Below, piece after piece: positions 1 through 6,431 of a stretch of DNA of 8,338 nucleotides. Within the stretch, counting starts at the first letter, position 1. Each line of letters starts with the position of its first letter. The notes beneath the pieces are model-generated. The model was given only the letters and a program-made list of their open reading frames with translations. It made no database searches and was not told the origin of the DNA. Position numbers and translations under genes: made by a program. Source of the stretch: Frankiales bacterium (lineage in GTDB: Bacteria; Actinomycetota; Actinomycetes; Mycobacteriales; SCTD01); assembly GCA_025965495.1 (NCBI GenBank), contig JAOPWW010000468.1:1-8338 (forward strand), read 5' to 3'.

Positions 1-986
<986 letters not shown>

Positions 987-1006
987 CGCTCAGCGCTCCC
1001 CGTCTC

Positions 1007-1039
1007 GGCGCCCGTCCCTGCGATCCAGGGGCGGGCGTC
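1007..1039 (+). terminator. Rho-independent-like hairpin after the alkene reductase
   Basis: The arms 1007-1020 and 1026-1039 pair over 14 positions (twelve Watson-Crick and two G-U) around a 5-nt loop, CGATC, starting 20 nt after the stop codon. There is no T-tract behind it, which is common for terminators in very GC-rich actinobacteria. It most likely ends the alkene reductase transcript and separates it from the next gene on the same strand. Confidence 0.6.
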
Positions 1040-1040
1040 G

Positions 1041-1127
1041 TGCTGCGCACGCCGGGAGGGACAGTGCTGCGCACGCCGGCAGGGACAGTGCTGTGCACGC
1101 CGGGAGGGGCAGTGCTGTGCACGGGAG
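1041..1127. repeat. Tandem array of a 24-bp unit, about 3.6 copies
   Basis: Units at 1041-1064, 1065-1088, 1089-1112 and a partial at 1113-1127. Each begins TGCTG(C/T)GCAC and ends GGG(A/G)CAG. Units 1 and 2 differ at one base, and unit 3 differs from them at two or three. Units 3 and 4 contain the palindrome GTGCAC. The array starts one base after the hairpin and ends 25 bp before the chosen start of the acyl-CoA synthetase. Units 1 and 3 contain GGAGGG, a Shine-Dalgarno-like string, and units 3 and 4 contain GTG codons in the synthetase frame. Because 24 is a multiple of three, a change in copy number would keep that frame. Confidence 0.9.
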
Positions 1128-1141
1128 CGCGGTGCCCGCCG

Positions 1142-1147
1142 TACCCT
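1142..1147 (+). promoter_or_regulatory. Candidate -10 element (TACCCT) for a leaderless acyl-CoA synthetase mRNA
   Basis: TACCCT fits the TANNNT pattern of actinobacterial -10 hexamers and ends 5 nt before the GTG at 1153. No Shine-Dalgarno-like sequence precedes that GTG, so a leaderless transcript starting at or near it is a reasonable reading. I see no convincing -35 element; the last repeat unit lies about where one would be. This is inference from position only. Confidence 0.3.
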
Positions 1148-1152
1148 CCGGC

Positions 1153-2712
1153 GTGACCGCCCTCGCAACGGACCGCCGCCGTGCCCGCCGCCAGCAGCTG
1201 GGCGACCTGCTGCACCGCAGCGCCGCCCGGTTCCCGGACAAGCTCGCGCTCGTCGGGGGCGAGGAGCGCTTCACCTACGCCGAGCTCGACGCCGTGGTGA
1301 ACCGCCTCGCGCACGGCCTCGCAGGTGCGGGCCTCCAGCAGGGCGAGCGCCTCGCGCTGCTGGCCCGCAACAGCTGGCAGGTCGCGGCGCTGACCTTCGC
1401 GACCGCCCGGCTCGGCGTGGTGCTCGTGCCGGTCAACTTCATGCTGACCGCTCCCGAGGTCGCCTTCATCCTCGAGCACTCCGGCGCGGTCGGGCTGGTC
1501 GTCGAGGACGCCCTGCTGCCGGTGGGGGAGCAGGCGCTCGCGGCGGTCGACCGGGTCCGGGTCCGCGCGGTCATCGGCCAGGCTCCCGAGGGGTGGACCG
1601 ACGTCGCCGACTGGGTGGCGCACCCCGACGCGACCGAGCCCGACCTGGACCTCGACGACGACGCGCCCCTGCAGCTGATGTACACGAGCGGCACCGAGTC
1701 GCGGCCCAAGGGCGTCGTCATGACGTCGCGGATGCTCGTCGCGCAGTACGTCTCGTGCATCGTCGACGGCGGGATGGAGACCGACGACGTCGAGGTCCAC
1801 AGCCTCCCGCTCTACCACTGCGCGCAGCTGCACTGCTTCCTCGTGCCGGACGTCTACCTGGGGGCCACCAGCATCGTGCTGCCCGGTGCGGACCCGGCGG
1901 CGCTGCTCGCGACGATCGCGCGGGAGCGGGTGACGAAGCTGTTCGCGCCCCCGACCGTCTGGATCTCGCTGCTGCGCCACCCCGACTTCGACACCACCGA
2001 CCTGTCGAGCCTGCGCAAGGGCTACTACGGCGCCTCCGCCATGCCGGTCGCGGTGCTGCACGAGATGCTCGAACGGCTCCCGCAGGTGCGGCTGTGGAAC
2101 TTCTACGGGCAGACCGAGATGGCGCCGGTGGCGACGATCCTCGGGCCCGACGAGCAGCTCAGCCACGCCGGCAGCGCGGGCCGGGCGGTCCTCAACGTGG
2201 AGACGGTCGTGGTCGACGACGACGGCGTGGAGGTGCCCCGCGGCGAGGTCGGGGAGATCGTCCACCGGAGCCCGCACGCCACCCCCGGCTACTGGGAGGA
2301 CGACGCGAAGACCGCCGAGGCCTTCGCGCACGGCTGGTTCCACTCCGGCGACCTCGGCGTCGTCAGCGAGAGCGGGCACCTGGCGGTCGTCGACCGGAAG
2401 AAGGACATGATCAAGACCGGCGGGGAGAACGTCGCGAGCCGGGAGGTCGAGGAGGCCGTCTACCAGCTCGACGGCGTCGCCGAGGTCGCCGTGTTCGGGG
2501 TGCCGCACCCGGTCTGGATCGAGGCCGTCACGGCCGTCGTCGTCGCCAAGCCCGGGACGACGCTCACCGAGGAGGCCGTCCTCGCGCACTGCCGCGGCCT
2601 GCTCGCCGGCTACAAGACCCCGAAGCGGGTCGTGGTGGCGGACGCCCTGCCGAAGAACCCCAGCGGGAAGATCCTCAAGCGGGAGCTGCGGGCGACCTAC
2701 GGGGACGCCTAG
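1153..2712 (+). CDS. Acyl-CoA synthetase (AMP-binding, FadD-like)
   Basis: ATP-dependent ligase expected to make an acyl-adenylate and then an acyl-CoA, feeding beta-oxidation or lipid synthesis. As a 519-residue protein it shows the adenylate-forming core in order: FTYAELDAVVNRLA near the N-terminus, the phosphate loop YTSGTESRPKGV (177-188), NFYGQTE (316-322) for adenine and Mg-ATP contacts, HSGDLG (397-402) with the ribose-binding Asp400, the hinge DRKKDMIKTGGE from Asp414, and PKNPSGKILKREL with the catalytic lysine Lys506. Length and motifs are full and intact. The loop has Glu-Ser where many members have Thr-Gly. Four in-frame GTG starts compete: 1093, 1117, 1132 and 1153. I chose 1153 because it gives the usual short lead into QQLGDLLHRSA, but 1117 has the best Shine-Dalgarno (GGAGG, 9 nt away) and would add 12 residues encoded by the repeat. 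Substrate chain length cannot be inferred. It converges on the acyl-CoA oxidase gene. Confidence 0.93.
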   Translation: MTALATDRRRARRQQLGDLLHRSAARFPDKLALVGGEERFTYAELDAVVNRLAHGLAGAGLQQGERLALLARNSWQVAALTFATARLGVVLVPVNFMLTAPEVAFILEHSGAVGLVVEDALLPVGEQALAAVDRVRVRAVIGQAPEGWTDVADWVAHPDATEPDLDLDDDAPLQLMYTSGTESRPKGVVMTSRMLVAQYVSCIVDGGMETDDVEVHSLPLYHCAQLHCFLVPDVYLGATSIVLPGADPAALLATIARERVTKLFAPPTVWISLLRHPDFDTTDLSSLRKGYYGASAMPVAVLHEMLERLPQVRLWNFYGQTEMAPVATILGPDEQLSHAGSAGRAVLNVETVVVDDDGVEVPRGEVGEIVHRSPHATPGYWEDDAKTAEAFAHGWFHSGDLGVVSESGHLAVVDRKKDMIKTGGENVASREVEEAVYQLDGVAEVAVFGVPHPVWIEAVTAVVVAKPGTTLTEEAVLAHCRGLLAGYKTPKRVVVADALPKNPSGKILKRELRATYGDA

Positions 2713-4616
2713 TCCGTCCCGGCGCCGCCGTTCTGCTCGGCCACGGCGATGGGCGCCCGCAGCAGGCCGTCGGGGATGCCGAAGCCCTCGACCAGCGCGA
2801 GCGCGTGCGGCCGCAGCTCCCCGCACAGCGCGTTCACCTCCGTCGGGACGCTCTTGGACGCGTCGGTGTCGAAGAAGCCGTGCTCGAGCCACCAGGCCCG
2901 GTCCTTCTCGATCACCGACAGGGTCCACAGGTCGCGCAGCGCGGGCAGGACGGCGAGGTCGGACTCGACCACCTGCTGGGAGAACTGCCCGTGCACGACC
3001 CGCTCGACGTGGGCGTTCGCGGCCGCCAGCGCGTGGTCCTGGCACAGCGACAGCGCCCGGAGCGGGTCGACGCCCTCGTCCTTGACGAGCCGGCGCAGCC
3101 TGCGAGCCAGGCTGTCGACCAGCCGGTCCTCGCGGAAGGTCAGGGCGGCAGCCTGCCAGGACGGGTCGCGCAGCTGCGGCGTCGGGGCGGTGAAGCGGTC
3201 GAGCAGGCGGGAGACGCCGCGAGTGGTGAGGTGGCGGGCCATGCCGACGGCGTCGAGGTCCTCGAACTGCGACGCGTACTCACCGAGCAGGGTCTTGGCG
3301 ACCAGCTGCAGCAGGACGGTGTTGTCGCCCTCGAAGGTGACGAAGACGTCGGAGTCGGCGCGCCACGCCGCGAACCGGTTCTCGGCGAGGTAGCCCTTGC
3401 CGCCGCAGCACTCGCGGCTGTCCTGGACGGCGCCGACCATGTGCCAGGTGCAGTACGCCTTGAGCCCTGCGGCGAGCGACTCGAGCTGCCGCTGGCGCTC
3501 CCCGCCCGGCTCCTGCAGGACGGCGACGTACTCCGCGGTGAGGTGGTCGTGCGCGGCCTGCAGGGCGTAGGAGGCCGCGACCTTCGGCAGCAGCCGCCGC
3601 TGGTGGGTCAGGTAGTCCATGAGCGGGGTGTCCATGTCCAGCCCGCTGCCGAACTGGCGGCGTCGCTCGCCCCAGCGGACCGCCGTCGTGAGGGCGTTGC
3701 GGGCGACCGACAGGCCGGCACCGGCGATGCAGATCCGGCCCTCGACGAGCGCGCCGATCATCGAGAAGAACCGGGCGCCCGGGGAGGCGATCGGCGAGGT
3801 GTACTCGCCGTCGGCGGAGACCTGGGCGAAGCGGTCGAGCAGCGCGTCGCGGGGGACGCGCACCGCGGACAGCCGCAGCCGGCCGTTGTCGACGCCCTGC
3901 AGGCCCATCTTGTCGCCGCAGTCCTCGACCTCGACGCCCTCGACCAGCTCGCCCTGCTCGTCCCGGACCGGCACGAGGAAGGCGTGGACGCCGCGCTGCT
4001 CACCGGCGACGTCGAGCTGGGCGAAGACGACGGCCATCCGGGCGTGCCGGGCGAGGTTGCCGATCCAGTCCTTGCGGGCGTCGTCGTCGGGGGTGTGCAG
4101 GACGAACTCCTGCGCGGCGGCGTCGTAGCGGGCCTGGGTGCGGATGCTGCGGACGTCGGAGCCGTGGCCGCTCTCGCTCATCCCGAAGGAGCCGGGCAGG
4201 TCCAGCGTCCCGATGTCGCGGAGGTAGGCCGCGTGGTGCTTCTCGGTGCCGAGCCGGTGGACCGAGCCGCCGAACAGCCCGAACTGCACCCCGACCTTCA
4301 CGAGCAGGGACAGGTCGCCGTGGCCGAGGGTCTGGAAGCCGGCGACCCGGCCGCCGGGGTCGTCGGCCCCGCCGTACTGCTTCGGGAAGCTCTGGGCGCC
4401 CGAACCGGTCTTGGCGACCTCGCGGCACCACTGCAGCACGAGGTCGCGGTAGTCGTCGCGGGGGAGGCTGTCGGCCTGGGCCAGGTCGAGCCCGAGCAGG
4501 GCCTCGCGAGTGCGCTGCCGCTCGGCGGCGTGCGGCCCGTCGAGCAGGGCCTGCAGACCGGCCACCTCCGCCTCGGTCATCGGGTCGGTCGACAGCGGCA
4601 CCACGTCGGCGGTCAT
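2709..4616 (-). CDS. Acyl-CoA oxidase / acyl-CoA dehydrogenase family flavoprotein
   Basis: FAD enzyme predicted to introduce the trans-2 double bond into acyl-CoA, the first step of beta-oxidation. At 635 residues it is far longer than ordinary acyl-CoA dehydrogenases (about 380-400) and matches the oxidase (ACOX) layout. Visible motifs are GSFGMSESGHGSDV (142-155 region), DWIGNLARHARMAVVFAQL (183-201), KMGLQGVDNGRLRL with VRVPRDALLDRF (236-263), WGERRRQFG (315-323), CCGGKGYL (403-410) and VTFEGDNTVLLQ (426-437), where Glu429 aligns with the catalytic glutamate of peroxisomal acyl-CoA oxidases. The C-terminal helical domain (about 440-620) is present. The start is the ATG at 4616, which has GGGAAGG 8 nt upstream; the in-frame GTG at 4661 has none. 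If it uses O2 it makes H2O2; a dehydrogenase passing electrons to ETF cannot be excluded by sequence. It faces the acyl-CoA synthetase and shares its stop region. The blaI-M56 pair lies 73 nt upstream on the same strand. Confidence 0.9.
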   Translation of the reverse strand: MTADVVPLSTDPMTEAEVAGLQALLDGPHAAERQRTREALLGLDLAQADSLPRDDYRDLVLQWCREVAKTGSGAQSFPKQYGGADDPGGRVAGFQTLGHGDLSLLVKVGVQFGLFGGSVHRLGTEKHHAAYLRDIGTLDLPGSFGMSESGHGSDVRSIRTQARYDAAAQEFVLHTPDDDARKDWIGNLARHARMAVVFAQLDVAGEQRGVHAFLVPVRDEQGELVEGVEVEDCGDKMGLQGVDNGRLRLSAVRVPRDALLDRFAQVSADGEYTSPIASPGARFFSMIGALVEGRICIAGAGLSVARNALTTAVRWGERRRQFGSGLDMDTPLMDYLTHQRRLLPKVAASYALQAAHDHLTAEYVAVLQEPGGERQRQLESLAAGLKAYCTWHMVGAVQDSRECCGGKGYLAENRFAAWRADSDVFVTFEGDNTVLLQLVAKTLLGEYASQFEDLDAVGMARHLTTRGVSRLLDRFTAPTPQLRDPSWQAAALTFREDRLVDSLARRLRRLVKDEGVDPLRALSLCQDHALAAANAHVERVVHGQFSQQVVESDLAVLPALRDLWTLSVIEKDRAWWLEHGFFDTDASKSVPTEVNALCGELRPHALALVEGFGIPDGLLRAPIAVAEQNGGAGTD

Positions 4617-4624
4617 GCGCGGCA

Positions 4625-4631
4625 CCTTCCC
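4625..4631 (-). promoter_or_regulatory. Ribosome binding site of the acyl-CoA oxidase gene
   Basis: On the minus strand this reads GGGAAGG, 8 nt before the ATG at 4616. It decides that start over the GTG at 4661, which has no purine-rich sequence at a suitable distance. Confidence 0.6.
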
Positions 4632-4653
4632 ACCCCGGACCGCGTCGACGCAC

Positions 4654-4679
4654 GCGGGCACGCCCGCTGGAGCGCCCGC
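4654..4679 (-). terminator. Possible weak terminator between the M56 gene and the acyl-CoA oxidase gene
   Basis: GCGGGC at 4654-4659 can pair with GCCCGC at 4662-4667 (effective loop larger than the 2-nt gap) or with a second GCCCGC at 4674-4679 (14-nt loop). It lies just past the M56 stop on the minus strand and has no T-tract. It could reduce read-through from the blaI-M56 pair into the oxidase gene, but short GC inverted repeats arise easily in this composition. Confidence 0.3.
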
Positions 4680-4689
4680 CGCGTTGCGC

Positions 4690-5583
4690 TCAGAGCAGCG
4701 GCACGACCAGGCCCAGCAGCGGCAGGGCGGCGGTCCCGGCGGCGGCCGCCAGCACGAGCGCCCGGGCCGAGGCGGGCAGGGGCGGGGGAGGGTCGAGCAG
4801 CCGCTCGGCCCGCAGCAGGACGCCCCGGTCGGCGGCGGCCAGGCTCCCCTGCGGGGGCCGGCCGGACCCCACCTTGTAGAGCGCGCGCGCCAGGACGGTC
4901 CGGTCGTGGGAGCGGGCCGCGCGGTCGTCGGCGAGCATCTCGACCAGCAGCGCGACCTCCTGCGAGGCGGTGCAGACCGCGCGCGACGCCGGCAGGGTGG
5001 CCCGCAGGGCGGCGAACGGCAGCACGACGAGGTCGTGGCGCTGGTCGACGTGGGCCTGCTCGTGCGCCAGCACCGCCTCGAGCTCCGGGCCTGACAGGGT
5101 CAGCAGCGCGCCCTGGGACACGACGACGCGGGGCCGCAGACCCGGCAGGCAGTAGGCGACCGGCAGGTCGTGCTCGAGCACGCTGGCCCCCCGCACCAGT
5201 GGGTTGCGCGTGGCGAGCAGGTCGACGAGCTGGCGGTGCCGGCGGCGCGCCCGCAGGGTCCGCACCACGCTGTCGAGCAGGACCTGGAGCAGCCGCCCGA
5301 GCAGCAGCAGCCCGACGGCCCCCGCGACGAGCGACCACCACGTCGGCCGCTCCCCGCCGTCGAGCAGGGCTCGGGCGGCGCCGACCTGGGTGGCGCCGTA
5401 GGGCGCGAGCGCCACCGTCAGCGCGAGCTCGAGCGACAGCAGACCGGCCGCGAGCCCGAGCGACTGCCACAGCACGAGCGCCTCGAGCGGGCAGCGCGTC
5501 GGCCAGCCGGCCGCAGCGAGCCGGTCGGGCACGCGGGCGAGCAGGACCAGGGCGGCCGCGATCAGGGCGGCCGCGCCGAGCAC
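4690..5583 (-). CDS. M56-family (BlaR1-like) membrane zinc metalloprotease
   Basis: Integral membrane peptidase predicted to be the signal-responsive partner of the adjacent BlaI-type repressor; in the known BlaR1/MecR1 systems such proteases act on or cause loss of the repressor. The 297 residues show hydrophobic segments at about 3-16, 37-60 and 83-104, a basic cytoplasmic stretch RTLRARRRHRQ (108-118), then the zinc site VLAHEQAHVDQRHD with HEQAH at 174-178, and a likely third ligand, Glu215, in EMLADDRAA. A last hydrophobic segment is at about 273-296. There is no penicillin-binding sensor domain after it, unlike staphylococcal BlaR1 (about 585-600 residues); short forms like this are common in actinobacteria and their signal is usually unknown. 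The GTG start lies 4 nt after the blaI stop, so the two genes are almost certainly cotranscribed and probably translationally coupled. Confidence 0.88.
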   Translation of the reverse strand: MLGAAALIAAALVLLARVPDRLAAAGWPTRCPLEALVLWQSLGLAAGLLSLELALTVALAPYGATQVGAARALLDGGERPTWWSLVAGAVGLLLLGRLLQVLLDSVVRTLRARRRHRQLVDLLATRNPLVRGASVLEHDLPVAYCLPGLRPRVVVSQGALLTLSGPELEAVLAHEQAHVDQRHDLVVLPFAALRATLPASRAVCTASQEVALLVEMLADDRAARSHDRTVLARALYKVGSGRPPQGSLAAADRGVLLRAERLLDPPPPLPASARALVLAAAAGTAALPLLGLVVPLL

Positions 5584-5587
5584 CGGC

Positions 5588-5938
5588 CTAGCGTCCCTCG
5601 AGGGCGCGCCGGAGCGCGTCGGCGTCCTCCGGGCCGACCGAGCGCACGAAGTGCTGGAGCACGGCGGCCCGGTCCTCGGCCTGCCCGAGCGCCTGTTCCA
5701 TGAGCACCGCGACGTGGTCGGCGCGCGACGCCGTGGGGACGTAGGTGTGGGCCCGCCCGACCTTGTCGCGGCTCAGCAGGCCCTTGCGCTCGAGCCGGCC
5801 CAGCACGGTCAGCCAGGTGGTGTAGGCCAGGCCGCGGTCGGCGAGCGCGTCCGCGACCTCGCGGGCCGTGACGGGAGCCGCCGCGCCCCACACGACGTCC
5901 ATCGCGGCGCGCTCGAGGCCGCTCACCCGGGTCGTCAC
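5588..5938 (-). CDS. BlaI/MecI/CopY-family transcriptional repressor
   Basis: Winged-helix dimeric repressor of the penicillinase-repressor family. As a 116-residue protein it shows SGLERAAMDVVW at 6-17, the recognition-helix region REVADALADRGLAYTTWLTVL (about 26-46), the wing around KGLLSRDKVGRAHTYVP (52-68) and the C-terminal dimerisation helices including AAVLQHFVRSVGPEDADALR. By alignment from memory with staphylococcal BlaI, the Asn-Phe site cut during induction falls at His96-Phe97 here, so Phe is kept and Asn is not. I chose the GTG at 5938 because it gives the family's usual short N-terminus and has a -10-like TACCGT 7 nt upstream. A GTG at 5974 (128 residues) and one at 5926 are also open; none has a Shine-Dalgarno. 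It is paired with the M56 protease gene and divergent from a whiB-type gene. No beta-lactamase gene is in the window, so a role in beta-lactam response is not shown. Confidence 0.9.
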   Translation of the reverse strand: MTTRVSGLERAAMDVVWGAAAPVTAREVADALADRGLAYTTWLTVLGRLERKGLLSRDKVGRAHTYVPTASRADHVAVLMEQALGQAEDRAAVLQHFVRSVGPEDADALRRALEGR

Positions 5939-5945
5939 GACGACG

Positions 5946-5951
5946 ACGGTA
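5946..5951 (-). promoter_or_regulatory. Candidate -10 element (TACCGT) for leaderless blaI transcription
   Basis: On the minus strand TACCGT fits TANNNT and ends 7 nt before the GTG at 5938, the spacing expected if transcription begins at the first base of the start codon. The lack of a Shine-Dalgarno in front of any blaI start candidate fits leaderless translation. No clear -35 is visible. If real, the inverted repeat at 5984-6000 would lie about 46-62 bp upstream of this start. Confidence 0.35.
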
Positions 5952-5976
5952 GCCGGGCGGGAACCGCTCCGCACCG

Positions 5977-6004
5977 CTGGAAGTTCTACGTCCTGTAGTA
6001 GATG
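5977..6004 (+). promoter_or_regulatory. Possible promoter of the whiB-type gene
   Basis: CTGGAA (5977-5982), a 16-nt gap and TAGATG (5999-6004) form a weak -35/-10 pair about 30 nt before the start codon. TAGTAG at 5996-6001 is an alternative -10. The right half of the candidate BlaI operator overlaps this -10 region, which would suit repression. The match to consensus is poor, and the call rests mainly on location in the only AT-richer stretch of the divergent spacer. Confidence 0.25.
5984..6000. promoter_or_regulatory. Candidate BlaI operator (CTAC-N5-GTAG inverted repeat)
   Basis: The 17-bp element centred on 5992 has CTAC at 5986-5989 mirrored by GTAG at 5995-5998, plus an outer T/A pair at 5984/6000. 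BlaI, MecI and CopY operators are dyads built on TACA/TGTA-type half sites, and the right half here, TGTAGTA, fits that type well. The left half, TTCTACG, is weaker, and the 5-nt spacer is one longer than the TAC-N4-GTA spacing I recall for classical sites. It sits in an AT-richer patch between blaI and the divergent whiB-type gene, so it could serve either or both. Confidence 0.45.
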
Positions 6005-6021
6005 CTGGGACCCCCTGACCC

Positions 6022-6027
6022 GAGGAG
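6022..6027 (+). promoter_or_regulatory. Ribosome binding site that fixes the whiB-type start
   Basis: GAGGAG ends directly against the ATG at 6028, too close to serve it, but is 6 nt from the in-frame GTG at 6034. The GTG is therefore the likely start. Confidence 0.7.
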
Positions 6028-6033
6028 ATGCTC

Positions 6034-6333
6034 GTGCCCGACGTCGTCGGCACCGCCCAGCCGCCCGGCGCGCAGTCCTGGCGCTGGGAGTGGCAGCTGC
6101 TGTCCGCGTGCCGCGGCCGCAGCGACCTGTTCTTCCACCCGCACGGCGAGCGCGAGCCCATGCGCAGCGAGCGCGAGGACGCGGCCAAGGCGCTGTGCGC
6201 GTCCTGCCCCGTGCAGCCCGAGTGCGCCGAGCACGCCCTGGTCATGCGCGAGCCGTACGGCGTCTGGGGCGGGATGAGCGAGACCGAGCGCGAGACGGCG
6301 ATCCACGGTCCGCGTCCCGTCCGCAAGCGGTAG
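6034..6333 (+). CDS. whiD: WhiB-family iron-sulfur regulator, WhiD/WhiB3-like
   Basis: Small regulator that in this family carries a redox- and NO-sensitive [4Fe-4S] cluster and works with the primary sigma factor. The 99-residue protein has the four cluster cysteines at 26, 55, 58 and 64 (C-X28-C-X2-C-X5-C), the GVWGG turn at 76-80 followed by MSETER, and a short basic tail (RPVRKR). The N-terminal WRWEWQLLSACRG, FFHPHGER and HALVMREPYGVWGG match Streptomyces WhiD and mycobacterial WhiB3 as I remember them, better than WhiB1, WhiB2 or WhiB4; the first cysteine spacing appears one residue shorter. WhiD is needed for late sporulation in Streptomyces, and WhiB3 links redox state to lipid metabolism in mycobacteria. 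Which role applies here is not shown. The gene is divergent from blaI with a shared short control region, and 98 bp separates it from moxR on the same strand. The subfamily, and hence the symbol, is less certain than the family. Confidence 0.9.
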   Translation: MPDVVGTAQPPGAQSWRWEWQLLSACRGRSDLFFHPHGEREPMRSEREDAAKALCASCPVQPECAEHALVMREPYGVWGGMSETERETAIHGPRPVRKR

Positions 6334-6358
6334 GGGCGACGCCCGCGGGCAGACTGGC

Positions 6359-6380
6359 ACCACACGCCGACCACACGCCC
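6359..6380 (+). repeat. Two adjacent 11-bp direct repeats between the whiB-type gene and moxR
   Basis: ACCACACGCC occurs at 6359-6368 and again at 6370-6379, one 11-bp step apart, about one helical turn, so a protein could bind both on the same face. The 98-bp spacer also holds a small GGGC-GAC-GCCC hairpin right after the whiB stop (6334-6344), a CCCC-GT-GGGG dyad at 6378-6387 and two copies of GACTGG (6352, 6390). I see no clear promoter hexamers, so whether moxR has its own promoter or reads through from whiB is open. Confidence 0.5.
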
Positions 6381-6420
6381 CGTGGGGTGGACTGGTCCGG
6401 CACGCACCACCACCACCCGC

Positions 6421-6426
6421 GAGGAG
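6421..6426 (+). promoter_or_regulatory. Ribosome binding site of moxR
   Basis: GAGGAG lies 5 nt before the GTG at 6432. It selects that start from an open frame that extends back across the whole whiB-type gene. Confidence 0.7.
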
Positions 6427-6431
6427 CCGTC

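Noticed and set aside
1041..1127. Repeat array as a CRISPR
   Set aside because: The units are head-to-tail with no spacers between them, only 24 bp long and with few copies, and no cas genes are present.
4617..4661. 15-residue extension of the acyl-CoA oxidase from the GTG at 4661
   Set aside because: There is no ribosome binding site before it, whereas the ATG at 4616 has GGGAAGG at 8 nt.
1593..5591. Very long plus-strand open frame (1332 codons) crossing the synthetase, oxidase and M56 genes
   Set aside because: Its translation is Arg/Ala/Gly/Pro-rich low-complexity sequence with no recognisable motif, while three well-conserved genes occupy the same DNA in other frames. Such frames are expected at this GC content.
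6028..6030. ATG at 6028 as the start of the whiB-type gene
   Set aside because: The GAGGAG ribosome binding site abuts this ATG with no spacer but is ideally placed for the GTG at 6034.
6402..6417. CACCACCACC run (His-codon-like tract) before moxR
   Set aside because: It lies in the untranslated spacer upstream of the ribosome binding site; a short simple repeat of no evident meaning.
5868..6431. Long N-terminal extension of the MoxR frame reaching back across whiB
   Set aside because: The extension is Arg/Ala-rich without motifs and overlaps the whole WhiB gene. A ribosome binding site precedes the GTG at 6432, which gives the normal family length.
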